Assembly (NCBI RefSeq): GCF_009848505.1 | Contig: NZ_WWDL01000017.1 | Location: 45,894-109,893, forward strand | Source of the DNA: Muricoccus harenae | GTDB lineage: Bacteria > Pseudomonadota > Alphaproteobacteria > Acetobacterales > Acetobacteraceae | Length of the DNA: 64,000 nucleotides | Direction: 5' to 3' | Part shown: positions 17,009 through 25,831 of the stretch, in pieces | How positions within the stretch are numbered: the first letter of the stretch is position 1 | How the letters are laid out: each line of letters opens with the position of its first letter | Made by a program: the position numbers and the translations under genes | Notes under the pieces: generated by a model | The model's database searches: none | Seen by the model: only the letters and a program-made list of their open reading frames with translations | What the model was told of the DNA's origin: nothing

Positions 17009-20000
17009 GTGGTCCTCAGCGACGTCTCCATCAAACGGCCGGTCTTCGCCACCGTCATCAGCCTGCTGCTGGTGGTGCTCGGCATGGTGGCCCTCTTCAA
17101 GCTGCCGGTGCGGGAGTACCCCGCGATCGATCCGCCGATCGTCTCCATCACCACCACCTATACCGGTGCGTCCGCTGGCGTGGTGGACACGCAGATCACG
17201 GAGCTGATCGAGTCGGCAGTGGCGGGCATCGAGGGGATCAAGACCCTCACCTCCTTCTCGCGCGATGAGCGCAGCGTCGTCACGCTCGAATTCCGCCTGA
17301 CCCGCGACGTCGATGCCGCTGCCAATGACGTGCGCGACCGCGTGGCCCGTGCGCTCTCCCGCCTGCCGGACCAGGCCGAGACGCCCATCGTCGCGAAGGT
17401 CGACGGCGACAGTCGCCCCATTCTCTGGATCGCGCTCACCTCGAACCTCTATAACGGCATGGAGCTGACCGAGATCGCCTCCCGGCGCTTCAAGGACCGG
17501 CTGGCGATCGTGGATGGCGTGGCCGACGTGCTCATCCAGGGCGAGCGCAAATACGCCATGCGCATCTGGCTGGACCGCCAGGCGCTGGCCGCCCGCGGCC
17601 TGACCGTGCAGGACATCGAGGACGCGATCGTGCGCGAGAACCTCGAACTGCCGGGTGGCCGCATCGAGAGCAGCCAGCGCGAGCTGACGGTCCGCACCGA
17701 TACCCGCATGTCCCGGCCCGAGCAGTTTCGGGAGGTCGTGCTGACCCGTGGCGGCACCGCCCAGGTGCTGCTGGGTGACGTGGCCCGGGTCGAGGTCGCG
17801 CCCGAGACGACGCGCGGCGAATACCGGATTAATGGTGTTGCGGGCGTGGGCCTCGGCATCCAGCGCCAATCCACCGCCAACACTCTGTCGGTCGCCGCCG
17901 GGGTTAAGGCCGAGGTGGAGCGGATCAAGGCGACGCTGCCCGAAGGCATCAACACCCAGATCGGCTATGACGAGAGCATCTTCATCGCCCAGTCGATCTA
18001 TGAGGTGGAGCACGCCCTGGTCACCGCCCTGGTCCTGGTGGTGATCGTCATCTTCGTTTTCCTGCGCTCCTTCCGGGCCACGATCATCCCGGCAGTCGCC
18101 ATTCCCGTTTCGATCATCGCATCCTTCATCGCCATGTCGGCGATGGGCTTCTCGCTGAACGTGCTGACCCTGCTCGGGCTGGTGCTGGCGATCGGGCTGG
18201 TGGTGGACGACGCCATCGTGGTGCTGGAAAACATCCACCGCCGCGTGGAAGAGGGCGAACCGGTGCTGCTCGCCTCTATCCGCGGGTCGCGGGAGATCGC
18301 CTTCGCGGTGATCGCGACGACGCTGGTGCTGGTGGCGGTGTTCCTGCCGCTCTCCTTCATGGGGGGCAACACCGGCCGGTTGTTCAGTGAATTCGGCTTT
18401 GCCCTCGCCGCATCGGTGCTGTTCTCCGGGCTGGTCGCGCTCACCCTCACGCCGATGATGTGCTCGAAGCTTCTCAAGGAGCATCAGGGTGACACCCGGC
18501 TGATCCGCTGGACCGAGCCCTTCTTCCTCGGCATGAACGGCGCCCTGCGCTGGTCGCTCCGCCACACGATGCGGGTACCTTACCTGGTGCTGGCCGGGGT
18601 GGCGCTGCTCTGCCTCCTGGCCGTCGCGCTGTTCCAGGCGCTGCCCAAGGAATTCACCCCAGTGGAGGACCGCGCCAGCATCCTTATCCCCGTCACGGGA
18701 CCTGAGGGCGCCTCATTCCCCTACACGATCGAGCAGGTGCAGCGGGTGGAGCGGATCACGGACGAGTATCTACGCAACGGCGAGGCGTTGGTGGTTTTCG
18801 CCACCGTCGGCGGCTTCCAGCGTCCACCCCAGGGCAATCAGGCCACGATGTTCGTCCGGCTGAACGGCTGGGAGTCCCGGACCCGCAAGCAGCAGGCGAT
18901 CGTCCAGGAGCTGATGCCACGCCTGAGCGCCATCCCTGGCGCGCGCATCTTCCCACTGAACCCGCCCAGCCTCGGCCAGCGCGGTATCCAGCCGCCGGTG
19001 CAATTCGTCATCGGCGGGCCGGACTACGATTCGCTGCTGCAGTGGCGTGACCTCTTCCTCGAGCGCGCCTCGGCCAACCGGAACCTGTTGAACCTGGACA
19101 GCAACTTCAAGGAGACCAAGCCGGAGCTCCGAGTCCAGGTGGACCGCCGCAAGGCGGCCGATCTCGGCGTCTCCATCCAGGCGGTGGGCCGGACCATCGA
19201 GACCATGCTCGGTTCGCGCGAGGTCGGCACCTATGTCGAGGCCGGCGAGGAGTACAAAATCCTCCTCCAGGCACGGGATGGCGACCGCGGCACGCCCTAT
19301 GACCTGCAGAACATCTTCGTCCGCACCATGAGCGGCGGATTGGTGCCGCTATCCAACCTAGTGGTGCTGAGCGAGCGCGCCCGGCCGCAATCCCTGTTCC
19401 GCGAGGACCGGGTTCGCGCCATGACCATCAGCGCGACGCCCGCCCCGGGCTACTCGCTGGGCGAGGCGCTGGACTATTTGGATGCGCTGGCGCGGGAGGT
19501 GCTGCCGCCGGATGCCCGCATATCCTATCGCGGGCAAAGCCTGGAGTTCCGCGAATCGTCGGGCAGCCTCGCGATCACCTTCGCCATGGCGCTGCTCGTC
19601 GTCTTCCTGGTCCTTGCCGCGCAGTTCGAGAGCTTCATCCACCCCTTCATCATCCTGCTCTCCACCCCGCTGGCGGTGACGGGCGGGCTGCTGGCGCTGC
19701 ACCTCACGGGGCAGTCGCTGAATATCTTCAGCCAGATCGGCATGGTGATGCTGATCGGGCTGATGGCGAAGAACGGCATCCTCGTCGTGGAATTTGCCAA
19801 CCAGTTGCGCGACCAGGGCCGCAATGTGCATGACGCGGTGCTGGAAGCCTCGGTGGTACGGCTGCGGCCTATCCTGATGACCTCCATCGCCATCGTTCTG
19901 GGCTCGGTGCCGCTGGCCATCGCCAGTGGCGCCGGGGCCGAAAGCCGGCAGGCGCTTGGCATCGTGATCGTCGGCGGCGTCAGCCTGTCCACCTTCGTGA

Positions 20001-20146
20001 CCCTCTACGCGGTGCCGGCCCTCTACCTGTTGCTGGCGCCCTATACCCGGCCGGTCGGCTCCATCGCGGCCAAGCTGCGGGAGTTGGAGGCGCGTGGCGC
20101 AGCCCCGCATCATCCTGCGCCGCATCATCCCGCTCCGGCGGAGTGA
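17009..20146 (+). CDS. RND multidrug efflux pump permease (AcrB/MexB-like, HAE-1)
   Basis: A 1045-residue RND transporter, full length. The N-terminus SDVSIKRPVFATVISLLLVV is TM1; TM4 carries the proton-relay aspartate pair in GLVVDDAIVVLENIH, and the corresponding TM10 region is MAKNGILVVEFANQ. Large periplasmic loops follow TM1 and TM7, as in the homotrimeric drug/proton antiporters. The start codon is GTG, preceded by a strong purine-rich AGGGGAGGGGG. It pairs with the adaptor just upstream. No outer-membrane channel is encoded next to it, so the TolC-type protein at 29 kb or another would serve. Substrates are unknown. Confidence 0.92.
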   Translation: MVLSDVSIKRPVFATVISLLLVVLGMVALFKLPVREYPAIDPPIVSITTTYTGASAGVVDTQITELIESAVAGIEGIKTLTSFSRDERSVVTLEFRLTRDVDAAANDVRDRVARALSRLPDQAETPIVAKVDGDSRPILWIALTSNLYNGMELTEIASRRFKDRLAIVDGVADVLIQGERKYAMRIWLDRQALAARGLTVQDIEDAIVRENLELPGGRIESSQRELTVRTDTRMSRPEQFREVVLTRGGTAQVLLGDVARVEVAPETTRGEYRINGVAGVGLGIQRQSTANTLSVAAGVKAEVERIKATLPEGINTQIGYDESIFIAQSIYEVEHALVTALVLVVIVIFVFLRSFRATIIPAVAIPVSIIASFIAMSAMGFSLNVLTLLGLVLAIGLVVDDAIVVLENIHRRVEEGEPVLLASIRGSREIAFAVIATTLVLVAVFLPLSFMGGNTGRLFSEFGFALAASVLFSGLVALTLTPMMCSKLLKEHQGDTRLIRWTEPFFLGMNGALRWSLRHTMRVPYLVLAGVALLCLLAVALFQALPKEFTPVEDRASILIPVTGPEGASFPYTIEQVQRVERITDEYLRNGEALVVFATVGGFQRPPQGNQATMFVRLNGWESRTRKQQAIVQELMPRLSAIPGARIFPLNPPSLGQRGIQPPVQFVIGGPDYDSLLQWRDLFLERASANRNLLNLDSNFKETKPELRVQVDRRKAADLGVSIQAVGRTIETMLGSREVGTYVEAGEEYKILLQARDGDRGTPYDLQNIFVRTMSGGLVPLSNLVVLSERARPQSLFREDRVRAMTISATPAPGYSLGEALDYLDALAREVLPPDARISYRGQSLEFRESSGSLAITFAMALLVVFLVLAAQFESFIHPFIILLSTPLAVTGGLLALHLTGQSLNIFSQIGMVMLIGLMAKNGILVVEFANQLRDQGRNVHDAVLEASVVRLRPILMTSIAIVLGSVPLAIASGAGAESRQALGIVIVGGVSLSTFVTLYAVPALYLLLAPYTRPVGSIAAKLRELEARGAAPHHPAPHHPAPAE

Positions 20147-20204
20147 CGCGGCCGCCCATCCGGCCTAGTCTTCGCCCCCTTTCGACGGGGCGGAGACATA
20201 AGCA

Positions 20205-21899
20205 ATGGATGGCAGCATCACCCGGAAACCGGGGGCGCGCACGGGGGGCCAGCTGCTGGCCGATGCGCTGGTCGCGCAGGGCGTTACCCACGCCTTCTCC
20301 GTGCCCGGCGAGTCCTTCCTCGACCTGCTGGACGGCCTCTATGAGGTGCGGGACCGGGTCGAGTTGGTCACTTGCCGCTTCGAGGCCGGCGCCGTCCATA
20401 TGGCGGAGGCACATGGCAAGCTCACTGGAAAGCCGGGCGTCGCCATTGTCACCCGCGGCCCCGGTGCCTGCCATGCGAGCATCGGCGTGCATGTGGCCAT
20501 GCAGGACAGCACCCCGCTGGTGCTGATCGTCGGCCAGATCCCGTTCTCCGAGACGGACCGCGACACCTTCCAGGAGGTGGACTACCGCCGGATGTTCTCG
20601 CCCCTGGCCAAGTGGGTGACCCAGATCGACGATGCCGCCCGAATCCCCGAGCTGATGGCCCGCGCCTTCGACGTGGCGCGTAGTGGCCGGCCCGGCCCGG
20701 TCGTGGTGGCGATCAGCGAGGAGATGCAGAAGTCGGTGGTTGAGGTGCCGGATATCGGCGCTGCCCCGACCCTGCCGGCTCATCCAGCCCCCGGTGCCAT
20801 CCCGCGCCTGCTGGAGTTGCTGGACGGCGCCCAGCGCCCGGTGGTGGTTCTTGGCGGCACGGCCTGGTCGGCGGAGGGCAAGGCCGCGATTCGCGACTTC
20901 TGCCTCGCGCATGACCTGCCGGTCGCGGTCGGCTTCCGGCGCCTGGGCCTGTTCGATGGCTCATCTCCGAACTTCGCCGGCGATCTCGGGGTTGGGACCG
21001 ATCCGGGTCTCGTCGCGCGGGTGAAGGAGTCGGACCTCGTCATTGCCATCGGCAGCCGCCTCGGCGAGGCGACCAGCCAGGGCTACACCCTGTTCCCGGC
21101 CGGGCAGACGAGCCCGATCGTGCAGGTCCATCCGGATCCTGCCGAGATCGGCCGCGTATTCCGCCCGCTGCTCGGCATCACAACCGATCTCAACGCCTTC
21201 GCCCTGGCGCTGCGCGACGCCGCCCCCGGCAAGCCACGTCCCTGGGGCGACTGGACCCGCAAGCTGCGCGCGGGCCGCGAGGCGAGCGTTGCCGCGCCGG
21301 ATTACGAGGGACCACTGAACTTCGCGAAGGCCCTGCAGGCGCTGGAAGCGGAGCTCCCGTCTGACACCATCTTCACCGTGGATGCCGGCAATTTCGCCAC
21401 CTGGCCGCAGCGCTTCATGTCGGTTCGCGAAGGCCAGGACTTCCTCGGCCCGACGAATGGCGCCATGGGCTATTCCGTGCCCTCCGGCATTGGGGCCGCG
21501 ATTACCTTCCGCGACCGCCTTGTGCTGAGCTTCGTCGGCGATGGCGGCTTCCTGATGACCGGCCAGGAGATCGCCACGGCCTTCCACTCAGGCGTCGCGC
21601 CCGTCGTGATTGTGGTGAACAACGGCCAGTATGGCACCATCCGCATGTATCAGGAGCGCCACTATCCCGGTCGCGTCTCCGGCACGCAGCTGACCAACCC
21701 CGACTTCGCCAAGTTCATCGAGGCGTTCGGCGGTCATGGTGAGGTGGTGACGGCGACGGACGAGCTGGTTCCGGCCTTCCGCCGCGCACGCGCCAGCGGC
21801 AAGCCGGCGGTCATCGAGGTGCGGATGAGCCCGGAGCAGATCACGAACCGGCAGACGGTGACGCAGATCCGCGCCGCAGCCGAAAAGTCCAAGCACTGA
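20205..21899 (+). CDS. thiamine-diphosphate enzyme, acetolactate synthase large-subunit-like
   Basis: A 564-residue enzyme of the acetohydroxyacid synthase / oxalyl-CoA decarboxylase superfamily. The catalytic glutamate that activates ThDP is Glu60 (CRFEAGAVHMAE). The ThDP-binding motif runs from GDG (445-447) to NN (472-473) at the usual spacing. The order is N-terminal PYR domain, central domain and C-terminal PP domain. No small regulatory subunit gene is nearby, so a catabolic or specialised ThDP lyase is more likely than the biosynthetic IlvB; that is inference. It is convergent with the CoA-ester operon, sharing a terminator, but it is not in that operon. Confidence 0.85.
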   Translation: MDGSITRKPGARTGGQLLADALVAQGVTHAFSVPGESFLDLLDGLYEVRDRVELVTCRFEAGAVHMAEAHGKLTGKPGVAIVTRGPGACHASIGVHVAMQDSTPLVLIVGQIPFSETDRDTFQEVDYRRMFSPLAKWVTQIDDAARIPELMARAFDVARSGRPGPVVVAISEEMQKSVVEVPDIGAAPTLPAHPAPGAIPRLLELLDGAQRPVVVLGGTAWSAEGKAAIRDFCLAHDLPVAVGFRRLGLFDGSSPNFAGDLGVGTDPGLVARVKESDLVIAIGSRLGEATSQGYTLFPAGQTSPIVQVHPDPAEIGRVFRPLLGITTDLNAFALALRDAAPGKPRPWGDWTRKLRAGREASVAAPDYEGPLNFAKALQALEAELPSDTIFTVDAGNFATWPQRFMSVREGQDFLGPTNGAMGYSVPSGIGAAITFRDRLVLSFVGDGGFLMTGQEIATAFHSGVAPVVIVVNNGQYGTIRMYQERHYPGRVSGTQLTNPDFAKFIEAFGGHGEVVTATDELVPAFRRARASGKPAVIEVRMSPEQITNRQTVTQIRAAAEKSKH

Positions 21900-21907
21900 A
21901 GCCCCGC

Positions 21908-21933
21908 GCGGGCGGGCTGCTCAGCCCGCCCGC
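21908..21933. terminator. shared bidirectional terminator hairpin
   Basis: A perfect 12-bp stem GCGGGCGGGCTG / CAGCCCGCCCGC with a CT loop, 9 bases after the stop of the ThDP enzyme. It includes the stop codon of the convergent lyase gene, so one hairpin serves both transcripts. Confidence 0.65.
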
Positions 21934-22709
21934 GACAGGATGCGCTCCGCCCGGATTCGCACGGGCGCATCGATCATCATGCCACCAACCGCGACAGCGC
22001 CTTCGCCGCCCGCCGCGATGACCTTGCGGGCCCATTCCACTTCCTCCGCATCCGGAGCAAAGCCGCGCAGCGCCGGCGCGACCTGCCGCGGATGGATGCA
22101 GAGCTTACCGCCGAAGCCTAACTCGGCCGCGTGCCGCGCGTCCGCCTCGGTCAGCGTGTCGTCACTGATGGTGGCAGTCACCCCGTCGATCGGCGCGGCA
22201 ATGCCGGCCAGGCGGGACGCGAGGACCAGCTCGAGCCGCGCCATTAGCAGCGCGCTCCGCGTGTGGGCGCAGCCGAGGTCGGCGGCGAAATCGATGGAGC
22301 CAAAGGCCAGGCGCGCAGCACCGCGAGCCAGTTCCCGCGCCGCGGCGAGCCCGCGTGCCGACTCCACCAGGGCGATCACGGCACGGCCATCCCCGAGTGC
22401 GGCCCGGATGGCGGCGAGAGTGGCCGGGTCTTCCGCCTTGGGCAGGATGATCCCTGCGATCCGGGCGGAGGCAAGTGCGGCGAGGTCCTCGGCGTGCCAG
22501 GGCGTGCCGGCGGCGTTGATCCGCACGAGGACCTCGATTCCCTCCAGCGCCACCGCGGCCGCCGCGCGCCGCGCGGCTTCCTTCTCCTCGGGGGCCACCG
22601 CGTCCTCGAGGTCGATAATCACCGCATCGGCGCCCGAGGCGGCAGCCTTGGCGAAGCGCTCGGGCCGGTTGCCGGGGACGAACAGGGGAGTGACGGCCGT
22701 GCTGCTCAT
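21921..22709 (-). CDS. CoA-ester lyase, CitE/HpcH family (citramalyl/malyl-CoA lyase-like)
   Basis: A 262-residue TIM-barrel lyase of the CitE-like family. VIIDLEDAVAPEEKE near the N-terminus carries the conserved acidic residues, EVLVRINAAGTPW is the CoA and metal-binding Arg region, and GSIDFAADLG is the second metal-site region. Relatives cleave malyl-CoA, beta-methylmalyl-CoA or citramalyl-CoA into acetyl- or propionyl-CoA plus a 2-oxoacid. The start overlaps the CoA-transferase stop by 4 bases, making it the last gene of a three-gene operon. Citramalyl-CoA is my favoured substrate, by inference only. Confidence 0.85.
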   Translation of the reverse strand: MSSTAVTPLFVPGNRPERFAKAAASGADAVIIDLEDAVAPEEKEAARRAAAAVALEGIEVLVRINAAGTPWHAEDLAALASARIAGIILPKAEDPATLAAIRAALGDGRAVIALVESARGLAAARELARGAARLAFGSIDFAADLGCAHTRSALLMARLELVLASRLAGIAAPIDGVTATISDDTLTEADARHAAELGFGGKLCIHPRQVAPALRGFAPDAEEVEWARKVIAAGGEGAVAVGGMMIDAPVRIRAERILSRAG

Positions 22710-23836
22710 GTCGCGAACTCCGCTCGGATGCTGTCGGTATGGGCGCCGAGGGCCGGCACCGGGCCAAGTTCCCGCGCCCCGTCACTAAACACCGCGGCTG
22801 GCGCCGCCGCGGACACTGGCCCGCCGGGCGTCTCCAGCGTCACGCGCCGCAGGGCGGGGTGGTGCGAAAAGGCGTCGAGGTCGTTGACGAACCCGAAGGC
22901 GGTCTTCGCCGCCTTCAGTCTGGTGGCGCATTCCTCGCGGGTCAGCGCCGCGAAATGGGCGGCGACATGGGCATCCACCTTCGGGCGGTTCGCCACGCGC
23001 TCGACATTGCTGCGGAAGCCCTCCTGCTTCGGAAGATCCGGCTCTCCCAGGAAGCGTGCGCAGAAATCCGCCCATTCGCGCTCGTTCTGGATCGAAATCA
23101 GGACCTGCGAGCCATCCGCCGTGCCGAAGGCGCCATAGGGGCAGATGGAGGGATGGGCAAGGCCGACGCGGGCCGGCACCTTGCCGGTGCCCTCGTAGTA
23201 GAGCAGCGGCACGTTCATCCAATCCGCCATGCCGTCGAAGAGGGAGACGGCGATACCCTTGCCGCGCCCGGTGATGCCGCGCTCGAGCAGCGCCTCAAGC
23301 ACGGCGGAATGCGCGTTCATGCCGCAGGCGATGTCGCAGACCGAGACGCCGACGCGTCCCGGCCCTTCCGGTCGGCCAGTGACGCCGCAGAGCCCGCTTT
23401 CGGCCTGCACCAGCAGGTCATAGGCCTTCATCGAGGCGTATTCGCCGCTCTCGCCATAGCCGGAGATGTCCACGGTGATCAGGCGTGGATGCCGGGCGCG
23501 CAAATCGGCGCTGCCAAAGCCCGCGCGCCCCGCGGCGCCGGGCGCGAGGTTCTGGATGAACACATCCGCCTTCGCGACCATGCGATGGAGAAGCGCCAGG
23601 TCCTCGGCCTGCTTGATGTCGAGGACGACGCTTTCCTTGCCGCGGTTGAGCCAGACGAAATAGCTCGACAATCCCCTGGCCGCGGTGTCGTAGCCCCGCG
23701 CAAAATCGCCTTCCGCGCGCTCGATCTTGATGACGCGCGCGCCGGCATCGGCAAGCCGCCCGGCGCAATAGGGGGCGGCGACCGCCTGTTCCATCGAGAC
23801 GACGAGCAGCCCCGCCAGCGGCTTCGATCCGGCCAT
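22706..23836 (-). CDS. CaiB/BaiF family CoA-transferase
   Basis: A 376-residue family III CoA-transferase of normal length. The conserved catalytic Asp is Asp140 in MKAYDLLVQAESGL, and the N-terminal GLLVVSMEQAVAAPYCAGRLADAGARVIKIE is cut to form the usual interlocked-dimer start; only its pattern is noted here. It moves CoA between an acyl-CoA such as succinyl-CoA and a free acid, or within a diacid. A GGAGGGCGG Shine-Dalgarno supports the ATG at 23836. It is 13 bases after the acyl-CoA dehydrogenase and overlaps the CitE-like lyase, so the three act together. Confidence 0.88.
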   Translation of the reverse strand: MAGSKPLAGLLVVSMEQAVAAPYCAGRLADAGARVIKIERAEGDFARGYDTAARGLSSYFVWLNRGKESVVLDIKQAEDLALLHRMVAKADVFIQNLAPGAAGRAGFGSADLRARHPRLITVDISGYGESGEYASMKAYDLLVQAESGLCGVTGRPEGPGRVGVSVCDIACGMNAHSAVLEALLERGITGRGKGIAVSLFDGMADWMNVPLLYYEGTGKVPARVGLAHPSICPYGAFGTADGSQVLISIQNEREWADFCARFLGEPDLPKQEGFRSNVERVANRPKVDAHVAAHFAALTREECATRLKAAKTAFGFVNDLDAFSHHPALRRVTLETPGGPVSAAAPAAVFSDGARELGPVPALGAHTDSIRAEFAT

Positions 23837-23849
23837 GGTCCGCCCTCCG

Positions 23850-25010
23850 TCAGAAGCTGCGCGGCAGGCCGAGGATGTGCTCGGCGACATAACTCAGGAT
23901 CAGGTTCGTGCTGATCGGCGCCACCTGATAGAGCCGCGTCTCGCGGAACTTGCGCTCCACATCGTACTCATGCGCGAATCCGAAGCCGCCGTGGAACTGC
24001 AGGCAGGCATTTGCCGCTTCCCAGGAAGCCTTGGCGGCCAGGTACTTCGCCATGTTGGCCTGCGCGCCGCAGGGCTGGTGCGCATCGAACAGCCGACAGG
24101 CCTCGAAGCGCATGAGGTTGGCGGCCTCGATTTCGATGTAGGACTCCGCGATCGGGAACTGCACGCCTTGGTTCTGCCCAATGGGGCGGCCGAAGACGAC
24201 GCGCTCCTTCACATAAGGAACGACCTTGTCGATGAACCAGTAGCCGTCGCCGATGCATTCGGCAGCGATCAGTGTGCGCTCGGCATTCAGCCCGTCGAGG
24301 ATGTACTTGAACCCGCGCCCTTCCTCGCCGATCAGGTTCTCGGCCGGGATCTCGAGGTTGTCGAAGAACAGCTCGTTCGTCTCGTGGTTCACCATGTTCT
24401 CGATCGGACGGACGGTCATGCCCTTGCCGATCGCGTCCCGCAGGTCGACCAGGAAGATCGACATGCCCTCCGACTTCTTCTTCACCTCGGCCAGCGGCGT
24501 CGTACGCGCCAGCAGGATCATCAGCTCGGAATGTCGGATACGGGAGATCCAGACCTTCTGGCCGTTGATGACGTAGCGGTCGCCCTTGCGCACCGCCGTC
24601 GTCTTGATCTTCGTCGTATCCGTGCCCGTGGTCGGCTCGGTCACGCCCATGGATTGCAAGCGCAGCTCGCCGGTCGCGATCTTGGGCAGGTAGCGCTGCT
24701 TCTGCTCGGCCGAGCCGTGCCGCAGCAGCGTACCCATGTTGTACATCTGGCCGTGGCAAGCGCCCGAATTGCCGCCGGAGCGGTTGATCTCCTCCATGAT
24801 GATGGAGGCCTCGGTGAGGCCGAGGCCCGAGCCGCCATATTCCTCCGGGATCAGCGCCGCGAGCCAGCCGGCCTTGGTCAGCGCGTCGACGAAGGCTTCG
24901 GGATAGCCGCGTTCCGCATCAATCTTGCGATGGTATTCGGCGGGGAACTCGGCGCAGAGGGCGCGGACGGCGTCGCGCAGTTCCTGGTGTTCGTCATTCA
25001 TGGTCTGCAT
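23850..25010 (-). CDS. acyl-CoA dehydrogenase
   Basis: A 386-residue FAD flavoprotein of the acyl-CoA dehydrogenase family. MGVTEPTTGTD is the usual FAD/substrate motif and the QFHGGFGFAHEYDVERKFRE C-terminal helix is conserved. The C-terminal Glu used by medium- and short-chain enzymes is replaced (the region reads LYQVAPISTN), while Glu244 in LDGLNAERTL sits where isovaleryl-CoA dehydrogenase has its base. This suggests a branched-chain substrate. The ATG at 25010 follows GGGAGGG; codons upstream are not conserved. It is the first gene of the operon with a CoA-transferase and a CitE-like lyase. Confidence 0.88.
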   Translation of the reverse strand: MQTMNDEHQELRDAVRALCAEFPAEYHRKIDAERGYPEAFVDALTKAGWLAALIPEEYGGSGLGLTEASIIMEEINRSGGNSGACHGQMYNMGTLLRHGSAEQKQRYLPKIATGELRLQSMGVTEPTTGTDTTKIKTTAVRKGDRYVINGQKVWISRIRHSELMILLARTTPLAEVKKKSEGMSIFLVDLRDAIGKGMTVRPIENMVNHETNELFFDNLEIPAENLIGEEGRGFKYILDGLNAERTLIAAECIGDGYWFIDKVVPYVKERVVFGRPIGQNQGVQFPIAESYIEIEAANLMRFEACRLFDAHQPCGAQANMAKYLAAKASWEAANACLQFHGGFGFAHEYDVERKFRETRLYQVAPISTNLILSYVAEHILGLPRSF

Positions 25011-25138
25011 GCCGCTTCCCTCCCGCATGCCCTCGCCGCCTGATCTCGGCGGGCCAGGCCTGTCATGCCGGGCCTCGCAGTGGCGCGTGCCCGCCCCACT
25101 CTTGCCGCCGGCGTCGCCGGGAGGAAAGGGGGCGGGGT

Positions 25139-25831
25139 CTAGCCGCCGAGGGGCAGGCGCTCGGCCACGAGGAAGGGCGCGCCGGGGCCGGCCTGGGTGA
25201 AGAGGCAAAGCTCCGTCACGCGCCGGGGCCGGGCGGCGGCCCCGCCGAGGAAGGACGTCGCCGCCGGGCGGACCCGCGCATCCTGCTCCGGCGTCAGGCG
25301 CCGGGTCAGCGTCACATGGAAGAACCAGGTCCCGAAGACATGCGGATAGCCCCAGCGGTTCAGGTTAAACCGCCCGGCCGGGGAGAGGCGCTCCGGCCGG
25401 CGGCGCGCGATCTCCGCCGTATCCGGCGGCAGGCGATGCACATCCAGTGTCGCCACGCAGGCATCGGCCAGGGCCTGCAAGGCGGCACAGGGGACGGCTT
25501 CGCGCAGGGCGAGGAAGCCGTCCAGCGAAGCGATCTCCAGTGGCGGCAGGTCGAAGGGCGCGGTGGCCGCGGCCAGTTCCGCCGCATCGGCCCGCAGCGC
25601 CGCATAGCTGCCCGCCAGGCGGAAGGGGGGCTTGAGCGTTGCATGCAGCCCGTAGCCGCGTGGATCGGCTGTCAGGGCGGGCAGATCCTCGCCGGCAATA
25701 TCGGGTTGGGCGAGCGAGGCGCCGGTCTCCGCATCGCGCCCGAGCCATTGGCTGCCCAGGCGGTGGAGCGGGTCCTCCAACGTCGGCGCCCAGTAGAGCG
25801 CCGCGCGGGCAGGGGAAAGGGCGCCCGTCAC
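25139..25831 (-). CDS. DUF1045 2H-phosphoesterase-like protein, phosphonate-associated
   Basis: A 230-residue protein of the DUF1045 family, which is found mainly beside phn genes. Two HxTL motifs, HATL near residue 65 and HVTL near residue 174, are the two His signatures of the 2H phosphoesterase (RNA-ligase-like) fold. The likely start is GTG at 25831, which overlaps the phnM stop (GTGA); the earlier ATG lies inside phnM. Its role in phosphonate use is not settled, but a cyclic phosphate of the PhnP type is a reasonable guess. It is followed downstream by a gap before the acyl-CoA operon. Confidence 0.8.
   Translation of the reverse strand: MTGALSPARAALYWAPTLEDPLHRLGSQWLGRDAETGASLAQPDIAGEDLPALTADPRGYGLHATLKPPFRLAGSYAALRADAAELAAATAPFDLPPLEIASLDGFLALREAVPCAALQALADACVATLDVHRLPPDTAEIARRRPERLSPAGRFNLNRWGYPHVFGTWFFHVTLTRRLTPEQDARVRPAATSFLGGAAARPRRVTELCLFTQAGPGAPFLVAERLPLGG

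Noticed and set aside
16532..18565. A 677-codon minus-strand open frame over the RND genes
   Set aside because: Low-complexity His/Asp/Gly shadow of the pump and adaptor.
20205..21899. Calling the ThDP enzyme ilvB
   Set aside because: No small subunit gene and no branched-chain operon beside it; only the superfamily is certain.
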